64,000 bases of DNA, taken from assembly GCF_039537265.1 (NCBI RefSeq), contig NZ_BAABAE010000003.1:1054001-1118000 (forward strand), given 5' to 3'. Position numbers and translations under genes: made by a program. The notes beneath the pieces were generated by a model. The model was not told the origin of the DNA, did not search any database, and saw nothing but the letters and a program-made list of their open reading frames with translations. Source of the stretch: Terrimesophilobacter bigeumensis. GTDB lineage: Bacteria > Actinomycetota > Actinomycetes > Actinomycetales > Microbacteriaceae. Position 1 is the first letter of the stretch, and the number at the start of each line of letters is the position of its first letter. Positions 16,250 to 24,367 of this stretch are shown piece after piece.

Positions 16250-16930
16250 ATGTCGAATCTTGCGCTGGCACTCCCCGCCCGGGATGAGCAGGTGCGCGAG
16301 CTCCAGGAGCGCATCCGGCAACTGCAGCCGACCAGGCTCGACACACGCGCCCTGCCGACCCACCCGGCGATCGCGCGATTGCTGCCGGGCGGCGCCCTTC
16401 GCGAGGGTGCCACCTACTCGGTCGACCGCTCACTCACCCTCCTCATGCTCCTGCTCGCCGGCCCGTCGGCCGCCGGCACCTGGTGCGGCGTCGTCGGTGT
16501 CCCGGAGTTCGGCATCGAGGCCGCCGCCGGATTCGGCGTCGACCTGGAACGTCTCGTGCTGGTTCCCGACCCCGGCGACCAGTGGCTCGCCGCGACCGCC
16601 GCGATCGCCGACGCGATGGGCGTCATCGTCACCCGCCCACCCCGGCAGGCGAGCGAGGCGAGCGTCGCACGGCTCGCCGCGCGCCTGCGCAAGCGCGGGG
16701 CCACACTTCTCGTGCTGGGCAGCTGGCCGCAGAGCGAAGCGATGCTGAGCATCACCGAGAGCACCTGGACCGGCATCGGCAGCGGTCACGGCCACCTGGA
16801 TGCCCGCGAGGCGACCGTGACCGTCACGAGCCGGGCGGGCGGGCGTCCACGCAGTACGCGCATCCGCCTGTCTGGAACTGCTGCACAGCCTGGGCCTGCT
16901 GCGCGCTCAGGGTCTATGCTCCCGACATGA
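16250..16930 (+). CDS. imuA': ImuA'-like SOS mutasome protein
   Basis: A 226-residue RecA-fold protein that in actinobacteria works with ImuB and DnaE2 in damage-induced mutagenesis. Recognisable parts are ALPTHPAIARLLPGGALREGATYSV, LLAGPSAAGTWCGVVGVPEFGIEAAAGFGVDLERLVLVPDP and the C-terminal WTGIGSGHGHLDAREATVTVTS. A LexA box and -10 sit directly before the ATG with a 6-nt spacing and no ribosome site, so a leaderless SOS transcript is expected. The last 20 or so residues (SGTAAQPGPAARSGSMLPT) are low-complexity and overlap what looks like the promoter of the following methyltransferase, so the native C-terminus may have been replaced. Confidence 0.82.
   Translation: MSNLALALPARDEQVRELQERIRQLQPTRLDTRALPTHPAIARLLPGGALREGATYSVDRSLTLLMLLLAGPSAAGTWCGVVGVPEFGIEAAAGFGVDLERLVLVPDPGDQWLAATAAIADAMGVIVTRPPRQASEASVARLAARLRKRGATLLVLGSWPQSEAMLSITESTWTGIGSGHGHLDAREATVTVTSRAGGRPRSTRIRLSGTAAQPGPAARSGSMLPT
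16915..16920 (+). promoter_or_regulatory. Candidate -10 of the methyltransferase inside imuA'
   Basis: TATGCT ends exactly 6 nt before the methyltransferase ATG (16927), the same spacing as at imuA' and imuB. No good -35 is seen and no LexA box is associated, so the gene may have LexA-independent transcription. Confidence 0.4.
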
Positions 16931-17733
16931 GTTTCAACGACGTGCCCGCGGAGGCTTACGACCGCTTCATGGGCAGGTACTCGACACTGCTCGCGCCCCT
17001 GTTCCTTGACTTTGCCGGCCTCGATCCGGCGAAGGATTCCAGCGAGGGGCGGCGCGTGCTGGATGTCGGATGCGGCACCGGAGCGCTCACCGCCGAACTC
17101 GCCGCCGAACTCGCCGCCCGTTTCGGCCAGGAGACGATTGCCGCCATCGACCCCTCTCCCCCGTTCATCCAGGCCGTACGCGAACGCTACCCGCAGGTCG
17201 ATGCCCGGGAGGCGAACGCCGAGGAGCTGCCCTTCCCCGACGCCTCCTTCGACGCTGTACTCGCACAACTCGTCGTGCATTTCCTCACCGACCCGGTCGC
17301 CGGCATTCGGGAGATGCGCCGCGTGACCCGCAACGCAGGCGTGGTTGCGGCCAGCGTCTGGGATTTCGCGGGCGAGAACTCCCCGCTCAGCGTGTTCTGG
17401 CGCGCAGCCCGTGAGCTCGATCCGCAGGTTCGGGATGAATCGCTCCTGCCGGGCGCACGCGAGGGGCACCTGCGGGAACTCTTCGTCTCGGCCGGCCTTC
17501 GCGACGTGATCGAGGTGGCACTGGAGATCCGGCGGGAGCACAGCGGGTTCGACGAATGGTGGGCGCCATACGCGGGAGGTGTCGGCCCCGCGGGAAGCTA
17601 TCTCGCGAGCCTCGACCCCGATCACAGGCTTGAGTTGCGGGAACGCTGTCGCGCCTCCCTCCCTCCCGGCCCGTTCGTCCTCACCGCACGGGCGTGGGCG
17701 GCTCGTGGCATGGTGGTGCAGGCAGCAGCCTGA
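16927..17733 (+). CDS. Class I SAM-dependent methyltransferase
   Basis: A 268-residue Methyltransf_11-type enzyme. Motif I is RVLDVGCGTGALTAEL (about 42-57), the acidic end of strand 2 is AAIDPSPPFIQAVRERYP, motif II is ANAEELPFPDASFDAVLAQLVVHFL and post-motif III is MRRVTRNAGVVAASVWDF. No substrate-specific domain is visible; small-molecule O-, N- or C-methylation is likely. It sits between imuA' and imuB, overlapping the imuA' stop as ATGA, a place where the actinobacterial mutasome normally has no such gene. It could be read from the SOS promoter of imuA' or from its own -10 (16915-16920). Confidence 0.9.
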   Translation: MSFNDVPAEAYDRFMGRYSTLLAPLFLDFAGLDPAKDSSEGRRVLDVGCGTGALTAELAAELAARFGQETIAAIDPSPPFIQAVRERYPQVDAREANAEELPFPDASFDAVLAQLVVHFLTDPVAGIREMRRVTRNAGVVAASVWDFAGENSPLSVFWRAARELDPQVRDESLLPGAREGHLRELFVSAGLRDVIEVALEIRREHSGFDEWWAPYAGGVGPAGSYLASLDPDHRLELRERCRASLPPGPFVLTARAWAARGMVVQAAA

Positions 17734-17785
17734 CTGCGGGCACGGTGCGGTCTCGCCGAGCGTGTCGACAACGTGCTGGCACTTT

Positions 17786-17801
17786 TCGAATCTATGTTCG
17801 A
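17786..17801. promoter_or_regulatory. LexA (SOS) box before imuB
   Basis: TCGAATCTATGTTCGA differs at one position from TCGAAC-N4-GTTCGA. Its 3' end overlaps -10 GATAAT (17800-17805), and the imuB ATG at 17812 follows after 6 nt, an exact copy of the arrangement at 16224-16252. Confidence 0.88.
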
Positions 17802-17811
17802 TAATGGGGGC

Positions 17812-19389
17812 ATGCCTGTCGCAGACCTCGCCCCGGAGCGCGTGCTGCTGCTGTGGTGCCCCGACTGGCCGGTCGAGGCAGCCCTCCGCATGCAGGGGCC
17901 GGCTGTTCGGGATCAGGCACCGGATGTCCCGATCGCCGTCATCGAGGCCGGCCGCGTCTACGCCTCCTCGACCTCCGCACGCGCGGAGGGCGTCGTGCGC
18001 GGACTCAAGCTGCGTGAGGCCCAGGCACGTTGCCCAGCACTCCTCGTCACCCCATGGCGCCCGGAGGACGATGCCCGTGCCTTCGAACCGGTCCTCGTGG
18101 CGATCGAGGAGCTCATGCCGGGCGTCGAGGCGCTCCGCCCCGGCGTCTGCGCGATCCGGGTGCGCGGCCCCGCCGCGTACTACGGCGGAGAGGAGGAGGC
18201 AGCCCTGTGGCTCCTCGACCGGCTCGACGAGCTCGGGGTACCCGGTACCCGGATCGGTATCGCCGACGGCGTCTTCACCGCGGAGCAGGCGGCACGGCAG
18301 CGCCCGGTGCAGCGTTGGGCGCAGCGCATCCGTATCGTCCCGGCGGGAGCCGCAGCCGGGTACCTGGCTCCCCTGCCGGTCGCCGTGCTCGACGATGCGC
18401 CCGTCGTCACACTCCTGCGCCGGCTGGGCGTCTACACTCTCGGCGACTTCGCCTCGCTCGCCGCCGACGACGTACGGGACCGCCTGGGAGAGCAGGGTGC
18501 GCGCCTGCACGCCCTTGCCAGCGGGCTAGACTCGCGCCCGGTGCAGGCGCGCGTCCCGCCGCACGACCTCGGCTGCTCGATCGACTTCGAGCCGGCGATC
18601 GACCGCATCGACCAGGTGGCGTTCGGGGTGCGCGCCCTTGCCGACCGGTTCGTGGCGGGGCTCACTACGGCGCGGCTCGTCTGCACCTCCCTGCGCATCG
18701 AGCTGGATGCCGAACGCGGGGAACTCTCCGCGCGCACCTGGCTGCACCCGCGCTCCTTCACCCCATCCGACGTCGTCGACCGGGTGCGCTGGCAGTTGCA
18801 GGGCGGGGCGAGCGAGGTCGGCTTGCGTTCCGGCATCGTGGCGGTGCGGCTGGAGCCGGCGACCGTCGACTCGATCGGCAACCACGAGGAGGGGCTCTTC
18901 GGCGGCGGACCGGATGAGCGCATCCACCACGCCCTCTCGCGTGTGCAGGGCATGCTCGGCCGTACGGCGGTGCTCACGGGTGCGATCGGCGGCGGGCGCG
19001 GCCCTGCCGACCGTGCGACGCTCGTGCCCTGGGGCGATCGGCTCGTGCACGAGCGGGAGCCGTCGCCTCCGTGGCCCGGACGACTGCCCGATCCGGCACC
19101 CTCGACCGTGTTCGAGCCGCCGCGACCCGTCTCGGTGTTCACCGCATCCGGCGACGAGCTCGCGGTGGACGAGCGGGGTGCGATCACGGCGCCCCCGGCG
19201 ACCGTGTCGAGCGGCCGGGCAACCCTGCGTGTCGCCGCCTGGGCCGGGCCGTGGACGACCGACGAGCGCTGGTGGGATCCGGAGCGGGCGAGCCGCACGA
19301 GCCGCTTCCAGGTCGTCGATACGGCTGGCACGGCATGGCTGCTCGCGCTCGAGCATGGCCGGTGGTGGGCCGAGGGGAGGTACGACTGA
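17812..19389 (+). CDS. imuB: ImuB, catalytically inactive Y-family polymerase-like protein
   Basis: A 525-residue ImuB, the hub linking DnaE2 and ImuA' to the sliding clamp during translesion mutagenesis. The N-terminus LLLWCPDWPVEAAL and RVRGPAAYYGGEEEA keep the Y-polymerase fold but lack the catalytic acidic residues of active enzymes, as is typical. A helix-hairpin-helix region is in LLRRLGVYTLGDFASLAADDVRDRLG, and HEEGLFGG (about residue 365) resembles a clamp-binding motif. The C-terminus ends WWDPERASRTSRFQV...RWWAEGRYD. ATG at 17812 is used because upstream codons run through the LexA box. It overlaps dnaE2 by one base. Confidence 0.93.
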   Translation: MPVADLAPERVLLLWCPDWPVEAALRMQGPAVRDQAPDVPIAVIEAGRVYASSTSARAEGVVRGLKLREAQARCPALLVTPWRPEDDARAFEPVLVAIEELMPGVEALRPGVCAIRVRGPAAYYGGEEEAALWLLDRLDELGVPGTRIGIADGVFTAEQAARQRPVQRWAQRIRIVPAGAAAGYLAPLPVAVLDDAPVVTLLRRLGVYTLGDFASLAADDVRDRLGEQGARLHALASGLDSRPVQARVPPHDLGCSIDFEPAIDRIDQVAFGVRALADRFVAGLTTARLVCTSLRIELDAERGELSARTWLHPRSFTPSDVVDRVRWQLQGGASEVGLRSGIVAVRLEPATVDSIGNHEEGLFGGGPDERIHHALSRVQGMLGRTAVLTGAIGGGRGPADRATLVPWGDRLVHEREPSPPWPGRLPDPAPSTVFEPPRPVSVFTASGDELAVDERGAITAPPATVSSGRATLRVAAWAGPWTTDERWWDPERASRTSRFQVVDTAGTAWLLALEHGRWWAEGRYD

Positions 19390-22300
19390 TGGGCTGGCAC
19401 AATCCGCCGGTCCCCTGGTCGGAGTTCGAGCGCACCCTCTCGGGCCGCAGTCCAGACAGCCGCCCCGCAGGCGCCGACGGCGGCGAGAGCCCCGGCTGGA
19501 CGAACAAGCGTCCCCCCTACCGACCGCCGGAGCTGCTGCAGCCCAGTGAGGCCGTCATCCCCTACGCCGAACTGCACACACACTCCAACTTCAGCTTCCT
19601 CGACGGCGCGAGCCATCCGGAGGAGTTGCTCGAGGAGGCGGTGCGACTCGGCCTGCACGCCATCGCCCTCACCGACCACGACGGCTTCTACGGCGGGCCG
19701 CGCATGGCGGAGGCGGCCGAGAGCTTCCCGCAGCTGAAGACGGTGTTCGGGGCCGAGCTGTCCCTGGGGCTCGGCAAGCCTCAGAACGGTGTTGCCGACC
19801 CCGAGGGCAGCCACCTGCTCGTGCTCGCCCGCAGGCAGGAGGGTTACCACCGGCTCTCCGGAGCGATCACGGCGGCCCAGTTGCAGCCCGGCGCCGAGAA
19901 GGGCAGGCCGCGCTACGACCTCGACGACCTCGCCGAGCACGCGGGCGGTGACTGGCTCGTGCTCACCGGATGCCGCAAGGGCCGGGTACGGCAGGCGCTC
20001 GTCACTGAGGGGGTCGGTGCTGCGGGGGTCGGTGCCGCCGCGCGCGAGCTCGACCATCTCGTGGACCTGTTCGGTCGGGACAACGTCGCCGTCGAGCTCT
20101 ACCGCCACGGCGACCCGCTCGACGACGCCCACAACGACGCGCTCTTCGCGGTGGCAGAGAGCCGGGGGCTTCCGGTCGTCGCGACGGGCAACGTCCACTA
20201 CGCGACCCCCGATCGCCATCGGCTCGCCACCGCCCTCGCCGCGGTGCGCGCCCGCCGCAGCCTCGACGACCTCGACGGGTGGCTCCCGGCATCCGGTGCC
20301 GCGCACCTGCGCAGCGGGGCGGAGATGGCGAGGATCTTCGCACGCTACCCCGGCGCGGTGGAGCGAACGGTCGAGTTCGCCGACGCGCTCGCGTTCCGGC
20401 TGCGCAGCGTGCGGCCCGGCCTTCCCGACCAGGAGGTTCCGCCGGGCCACACCCCGATGAGCTGGCTGCGGCATCTCGTCTGGGCCGGGGTGCCGCGGCG
20501 GTATCCCGGGGGCCTGCCCGTCGGCGGCGCCGAGCGCATCGAGAGCGAGCTGAAGGTCATCGAGGAGAAGGATTTCCCCGGCTACTTCCTCATCGTGCAT
20601 GACATCGTCGAGGAGGCCCGGCGGCTCGGCATCCTGTGCCAGGGGCGGGGGTCGGCGGCGAACTCCGTGGTCTGCTACCTGCTCGGCATCACGGCGGTCG
20701 ACGCGATCGCCTATCAGCTTCCCTTCGAGCGCTTCCTCTCCAGCATGCGCGAGGAGGAGCCCGACATCGACGTCGACTTCGACTCCGAGCGGCGCGAGGA
20801 GATCATCCAGTACGTGTACGGGAAGTATGGCCGGGAGAACGCCGCGCAGGTCGCCAACGTCATCAGCTACCGGGCGAAGGCGGCCGTGCGCGACATGGCG
20901 AAGGCGCTCGGCCACTCCCCCGGGCAGCAGGATGCCTGGTCGCAGCAGGTCGAGCGCTGGAGCCTCCCGCAGCCCGGTGGCGACCACGACGTACCCGATG
21001 CGGTCTCCTGGCTCGCCTGGCAGGTGCGGGAGTTCCCGCGGCACCTCGGCATCCACTCGGGCGGAATGGTGCTCACCAAGCGTCCGGTCGGCGAGGTCGT
21101 ACCGATCGAGCATGCCCGCATGGAGAACCGCACCGTGCTGCAGTGGGACAAGGACGACTGCGCCTGGATGGGCCTGGTCAAGTTCGACCTGCTCGGGCTC
21201 GGGATGCTCGCGGCCCTGCAGCGCTGCTTCGATCTCGTGGAGCACGGCATCGGCGAGTCCTGGACGCTCGCGACGATCCCGAAGGAGGAGGCCGGCGTCT
21301 ACGACATGCTCTGCCGGGCGGATGCCGTGGGCGTGTTCCAGGTGGAGAGCCGCGCCCAGCTGAACACGCTTCCCCGCCTGCAACCGCGCAGATTCTACGA
21401 GCTCGTGACCGAGATCGCCCTCATCCGCCCCGGGCCCATCCAGGGCGGCGCCGTGCACCCCTACATCCGCCGCAAGACGGGCAAGGAGACCGTGACCTAT
21501 GCGCATCCGACTCTGAGGCCCGTGCTCGAGCGCACACTCGGCATCCCGCTGTTCCAGGAGCAGGCCATGCAGATGGCGATGGCGCTCGGCGACCTGAGCC
21601 CGGACGACGCGAGCCTCCTGCGCCGCTCGATCGGCTCGAAGCGCGGCGAGCGGCGGATCTCCTCGCTCGAGGAGAAGCTTCGGGCCGGCATGGCGAGCAA
21701 GGGCATCTCCCCCGAGGACGCCGAGGACATCTATCACCGGATCAAGGCCTTCTCCGACTTCGGCTTCGCCGAGAGCCATTCGATCAGCTTCGCCCTGCTC
21801 GTCTACGCGAGCTCCTGGTTCAAGCTGCACTACCCGGGCGCTTTCCTGGCGGCGCTGCTCAGCTCGCAGCCGATGGGGTTCTACTCCCCGAAGAGCCTCG
21901 TGGCGGATGCCCGCCGGCACGGCGTCGAGGTGCGCCGCCCCGACATCCTGCTCTCGGGGGTGGATGCCGGGCTCGAGGCGCTGGATGCCTCGAAGACGCC
22001 GTGCCCATCGGGCCGGGAATCCTGCCTCGACCACGTGCAGCCACCGGTGCCGAGATTCGATCCAGCCGCCGCCTTCGACACTGCTGACCATCGACGCGAC
22101 AGCGCCTTCGCCGTGCGTCTGGGGCTCGTCGAGGTCAAGGGCATCGGCCGCCCTCTCGCCGAGCGGATCGTGGCCGAGCGGGAGAGCCGTGGGCCGTATC
22201 GCGACATGCCGGAGCTGGTTCGCCGGGTGGGGCTCACGACCGCACAACTGGAATCCCTCGCGGCCGCCGACGCCTTCGACTCACTCGGGTTGACGATGCG

Positions 22301-22811
22301 CCAGGCGCTCTGGACGGCAGGCGCCGCCGCGCAGGACCGGGCCGAGTTCCTGCGCGACACCGTCGTGGCGGTGCAGCCGCCCCTCTTCGCGATGCCGACC
22401 GAGCTGGAGAGGCTGGATGCCGACCTCTTCACCACCGGGGTCTCGGTCGACAGCGACCCCGTTCGTCCGCACCGCAGCGCGCTGCAGGCGCGCGGCATCC
22501 TCACGGCCGCCGAACTGCGCACGGCCGAGCCGGGCCGCCGCATCGAGGTCTGCGGGGTCGTCACGCACCGCCAGCACCCCTCGACCGCCGGAGGGATCAC
22601 CTTCCTGACGCTCGAGGATGAGACCGGCCTCGCGAACGTCATCTGCTCTCCCGGGGTCTGGAAGCGCTACCGCCGGACCGCCCTCCAATCGCGCACCCTC
22701 GTGGTTCGCGGAATGCTCGAGCGGTCGGCGGATGGAGTGAGCAACGTGCTCGCGGACCGCTTCGAGACGATCCGGATCGTGACGCACGGATCCTCGCGCG
22801 ACTTCCGGTGA
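19389..22811 (+). CDS. dnaE2: Error-prone DNA polymerase DnaE2
   Basis: A 1140-residue C-family polymerase that bypasses lesions under SOS control. It has an N-terminal PHP domain (ELHTHSNFSFLDGASHPEEL near residue 60), the palm with catalytic Asp residues in EEPDIDVDFDSERREEIIQYVYGKYG (about 455-480), AHPTLRPVLERTLGIPLFQEQAMQMAMALG, and a C-terminal OB fold (RRIEVCGVVTHRQHPSTAGGITFLTLEDETG). Length is close to other DnaE2 proteins, with an N-terminal extension of about 50 Pro-rich residues. The ATG overlaps the imuB stop (TGATG). The HAD gene begins 11 nt after the stop with no terminator in between. Confidence 0.96.
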   Translation: MGWHNPPVPWSEFERTLSGRSPDSRPAGADGGESPGWTNKRPPYRPPELLQPSEAVIPYAELHTHSNFSFLDGASHPEELLEEAVRLGLHAIALTDHDGFYGGPRMAEAAESFPQLKTVFGAELSLGLGKPQNGVADPEGSHLLVLARRQEGYHRLSGAITAAQLQPGAEKGRPRYDLDDLAEHAGGDWLVLTGCRKGRVRQALVTEGVGAAGVGAAARELDHLVDLFGRDNVAVELYRHGDPLDDAHNDALFAVAESRGLPVVATGNVHYATPDRHRLATALAAVRARRSLDDLDGWLPASGAAHLRSGAEMARIFARYPGAVERTVEFADALAFRLRSVRPGLPDQEVPPGHTPMSWLRHLVWAGVPRRYPGGLPVGGAERIESELKVIEEKDFPGYFLIVHDIVEEARRLGILCQGRGSAANSVVCYLLGITAVDAIAYQLPFERFLSSMREEEPDIDVDFDSERREEIIQYVYGKYGRENAAQVANVISYRAKAAVRDMAKALGHSPGQQDAWSQQVERWSLPQPGGDHDVPDAVSWLAWQVREFPRHLGIHSGGMVLTKRPVGEVVPIEHARMENRTVLQWDKDDCAWMGLVKFDLLGLGMLAALQRCFDLVEHGIGESWTLATIPKEEAGVYDMLCRADAVGVFQVESRAQLNTLPRLQPRRFYELVTEIALIRPGPIQGGAVHPYIRRKTGKETVTYAHPTLRPVLERTLGIPLFQEQAMQMAMALGDLSPDDASLLRRSIGSKRGERRISSLEEKLRAGMASKGISPEDAEDIYHRIKAFSDFGFAESHSISFALLVYASSWFKLHYPGAFLAALLSSQPMGFYSPKSLVADARRHGVEVRRPDILLSGVDAGLEALDASKTPCPSGRESCLDHVQPPVPRFDPAAAFDTADHRRDSAFAVRLGLVEVKGIGRPLAERIVAERESRGPYRDMPELVRRVGLTTAQLESLAAADAFDSLGLTMRQALWTAGAAAQDRAEFLRDTVVAVQPPLFAMPTELERLDADLFTTGVSVDSDPVRPHRSALQARGILTAAELRTAEPGRRIEVCGVVTHRQHPSTAGGITFLTLEDETGLANVICSPGVWKRYRRTALQSRTLVVRGMLERSADGVSNVLADRFETIRIVTHGSSRDFR

Positions 22812-22822
22812 CAAGATAGAGC

Positions 22823-23689
22823 ATGCCCGAAATTCCGCCCCTGGGCCTCCTGCTCGACGTCGACGGGCCCATTTCGAGCCCCGTCGAGCGGCGCATCGCC
22901 ATCCGGAGCATCGTCGAGGACCTGGTCACGCTCGCGAGCCGCGGCGTGCCGATCGCCTTCATCACCGGCCGCAGCGACACCTTCATGCGCGAGCAGGTCG
23001 TGGTGCCGCTCCAGCGCGCGGGGCTTCCGGACGGCGTGCGGATGTTCGGCGTGAGCGAGAAGGGCGGCGTCTGGTTCCCGATCACCGCCGAGGGTCTCGG
23101 GGAGATCACGATCGACCGCGAACTGGCCCTGCCGGAGGACTACACCACCGAGTTCCGGGAACTCGCCGACCTGCGCTTCTCCGACGCGATGTTCTTCGAC
23201 GACACCAAACACGCCATGATCTCCCTCGAGCAGAACCACGACACGAGCCGCGAGGACTATGTCGAGGCGCAGGAACAGGCGAATCAGGCCGCGTTCGACC
23301 TGCTCGTCGAGTACGGGCTGGGTGCGCGCTACGGCGATCAGGAGTTCCCGGATGCCCAGGGGCTCGTGAACTTTCGGGTCGACCCGACCATCATCTCGAC
23401 CGACGTCGAGTCGGTGCTGCTCGACAAGGATCGCGGCGCCGCCCGCGCGCTCGACTACTTCCGCGAGTCCGGTGAACTGCCGACCCTCTGGCGCACGGTC
23501 GGCGACTCGCGCAGCGACTACCTCATGGCCGACCACCTGCACGACGAGGGCTTCGATGTCGCCCACGTTGACGTGCGACCGGCCGACGGCATCCTCGAGC
23601 GGCCGTACCGGGTCATCACCGAGGGCGACCTCATCCACGACGAGGCGGGCGCCGCGTTCCTGCGGCACTGGGTGCGGGCGCTGGGCTGA
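22823..23689 (+). CDS. HAD-superfamily hydrolase
   Basis: A 288-residue HAD phosphatase. Motif I is LLLDVDGPI (Asp nucleophile about residue 11, with Pro where Thr is usual), motif II FITGRSD and motif IV VGDSRSDYLMAD near residue 233. The long insertion between residues 60 and 200 is a C2-type cap. The substrate is unknown; the layout resembles Cof/trehalose-phosphate-type phosphatases. It follows dnaE2 by 11 nt and precedes the response regulator by 3 nt, so it is probably co-transcribed on both sides, though a link to mutagenesis or signalling is only positional. Confidence 0.83.
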   Translation: MPEIPPLGLLLDVDGPISSPVERRIAIRSIVEDLVTLASRGVPIAFITGRSDTFMREQVVVPLQRAGLPDGVRMFGVSEKGGVWFPITAEGLGEITIDRELALPEDYTTEFRELADLRFSDAMFFDDTKHAMISLEQNHDTSREDYVEAQEQANQAAFDLLVEYGLGARYGDQEFPDAQGLVNFRVDPTIISTDVESVLLDKDRGAARALDYFRESGELPTLWRTVGDSRSDYLMADHLHDEGFDVAHVDVRPADGILERPYRVITEGDLIHDEAGAAFLRHWVRALG

Positions 23690-23692
23690 ACC

Positions 23693-24367
23693 GTGCAGGT
23701 ACTAGTCGTCGAAGACGACCCCGAGATGGGTGAACTCCTTTCCAGGGGGCTCACCGCCGACGGGTACGAGGTTGACCTCGTCGCCGACGGGGTCGACGCG
23801 CTCATCACCTCGGCGAAGAATCGATTCGCGGTAGCCGTCGTGGATGTCATGCTGCCCGGGATGACCGGCTACGAGCTGTGTCGACGCCTGAAGGAGTCCG
23901 ACGACGCCCCCGCAGTGCTGCTTCTCACCGCGAGGAACAGCGTCGAGGACAGGGTATTCGGTCTCGACTCCGGCGCGGACGACTACCTGACGAAACCCTT
24001 CGCCTTCGCCGAGCTGAGCGCCCGCCTCCGGGCACTGTTGCGGCGCGGTGACCCGACGAACAGGCTCAGGTTGACCGTCGGCCGACTGGAGCTCGATTCC
24101 CTCGCCATGGTGGTCTCTCTGGCCGGTCGGCCGGTTGCGCTGAGCCCGAAGGAGTTCGCGCTGCTGCGTCTTCTCGCCATGAACCTGGGAACGCTCGTCA
24201 GCCGCAATCGCATCCTCGAGGAGGTGTGGGGCGGAACGGCGCATATCGACGCGAATATCGTCGACCAGTACACGAGCTATCTGCGACGAAAACTGGGTTC
24301 GCGGGACACCGGAGTGCACATCACGACGGTACGAGGCGAGGGGTACATCCTGGAGGCGAGCGCCTGA
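23693..24367 (+). CDS. OmpR/PhoB-family response regulator
   Basis: A 224-residue response regulator. The receiver has acidic pocket Glu7-Asp8-Asp9, phospho-acceptor Asp51 in VVDVMLPGMTGYE, Thr in LLLTARN and Lys in DDYLTKPFAFAEL. The winged-helix output domain (about 125-222) ends EVWGGTAHIDANIVDQYTSYLRRKLG...TTVRGEGYIL. The start is GTG and it overlaps the histidine kinase by one base (TGATG). Target genes are not identifiable; the downstream glycosyltransferase group is a candidate. Confidence 0.94.
   Translation: MQVLVVEDDPEMGELLSRGLTADGYEVDLVADGVDALITSAKNRFAVAVVDVMLPGMTGYELCRRLKESDDAPAVLLLTARNSVEDRVFGLDSGADDYLTKPFAFAELSARLRALLRRGDPTNRLRLTVGRLELDSLAMVVSLAGRPVALSPKEFALLRLLAMNLGTLVSRNRILEEVWGGTAHIDANIVDQYTSYLRRKLGSRDTGVHITTVRGEGYILEASA

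Noticed and set aside
16483..17733. Longer methyltransferase frame starting inside imuA'
   Set aside because: Residues before 16927 are Arg-rich shadow of imuA'; the methyltransferase domain starts at MSFNDVPAEAYDRFMG.
18432..22247. A 1271-codon open frame on the minus strand opposite imuB/dnaE2
   Set aside because: It is a high-GC antisense shadow: composition is Arg/Glu/Gly/Ala-rich without domains, whereas the plus strand encodes recognisable ImuB and DnaE2.
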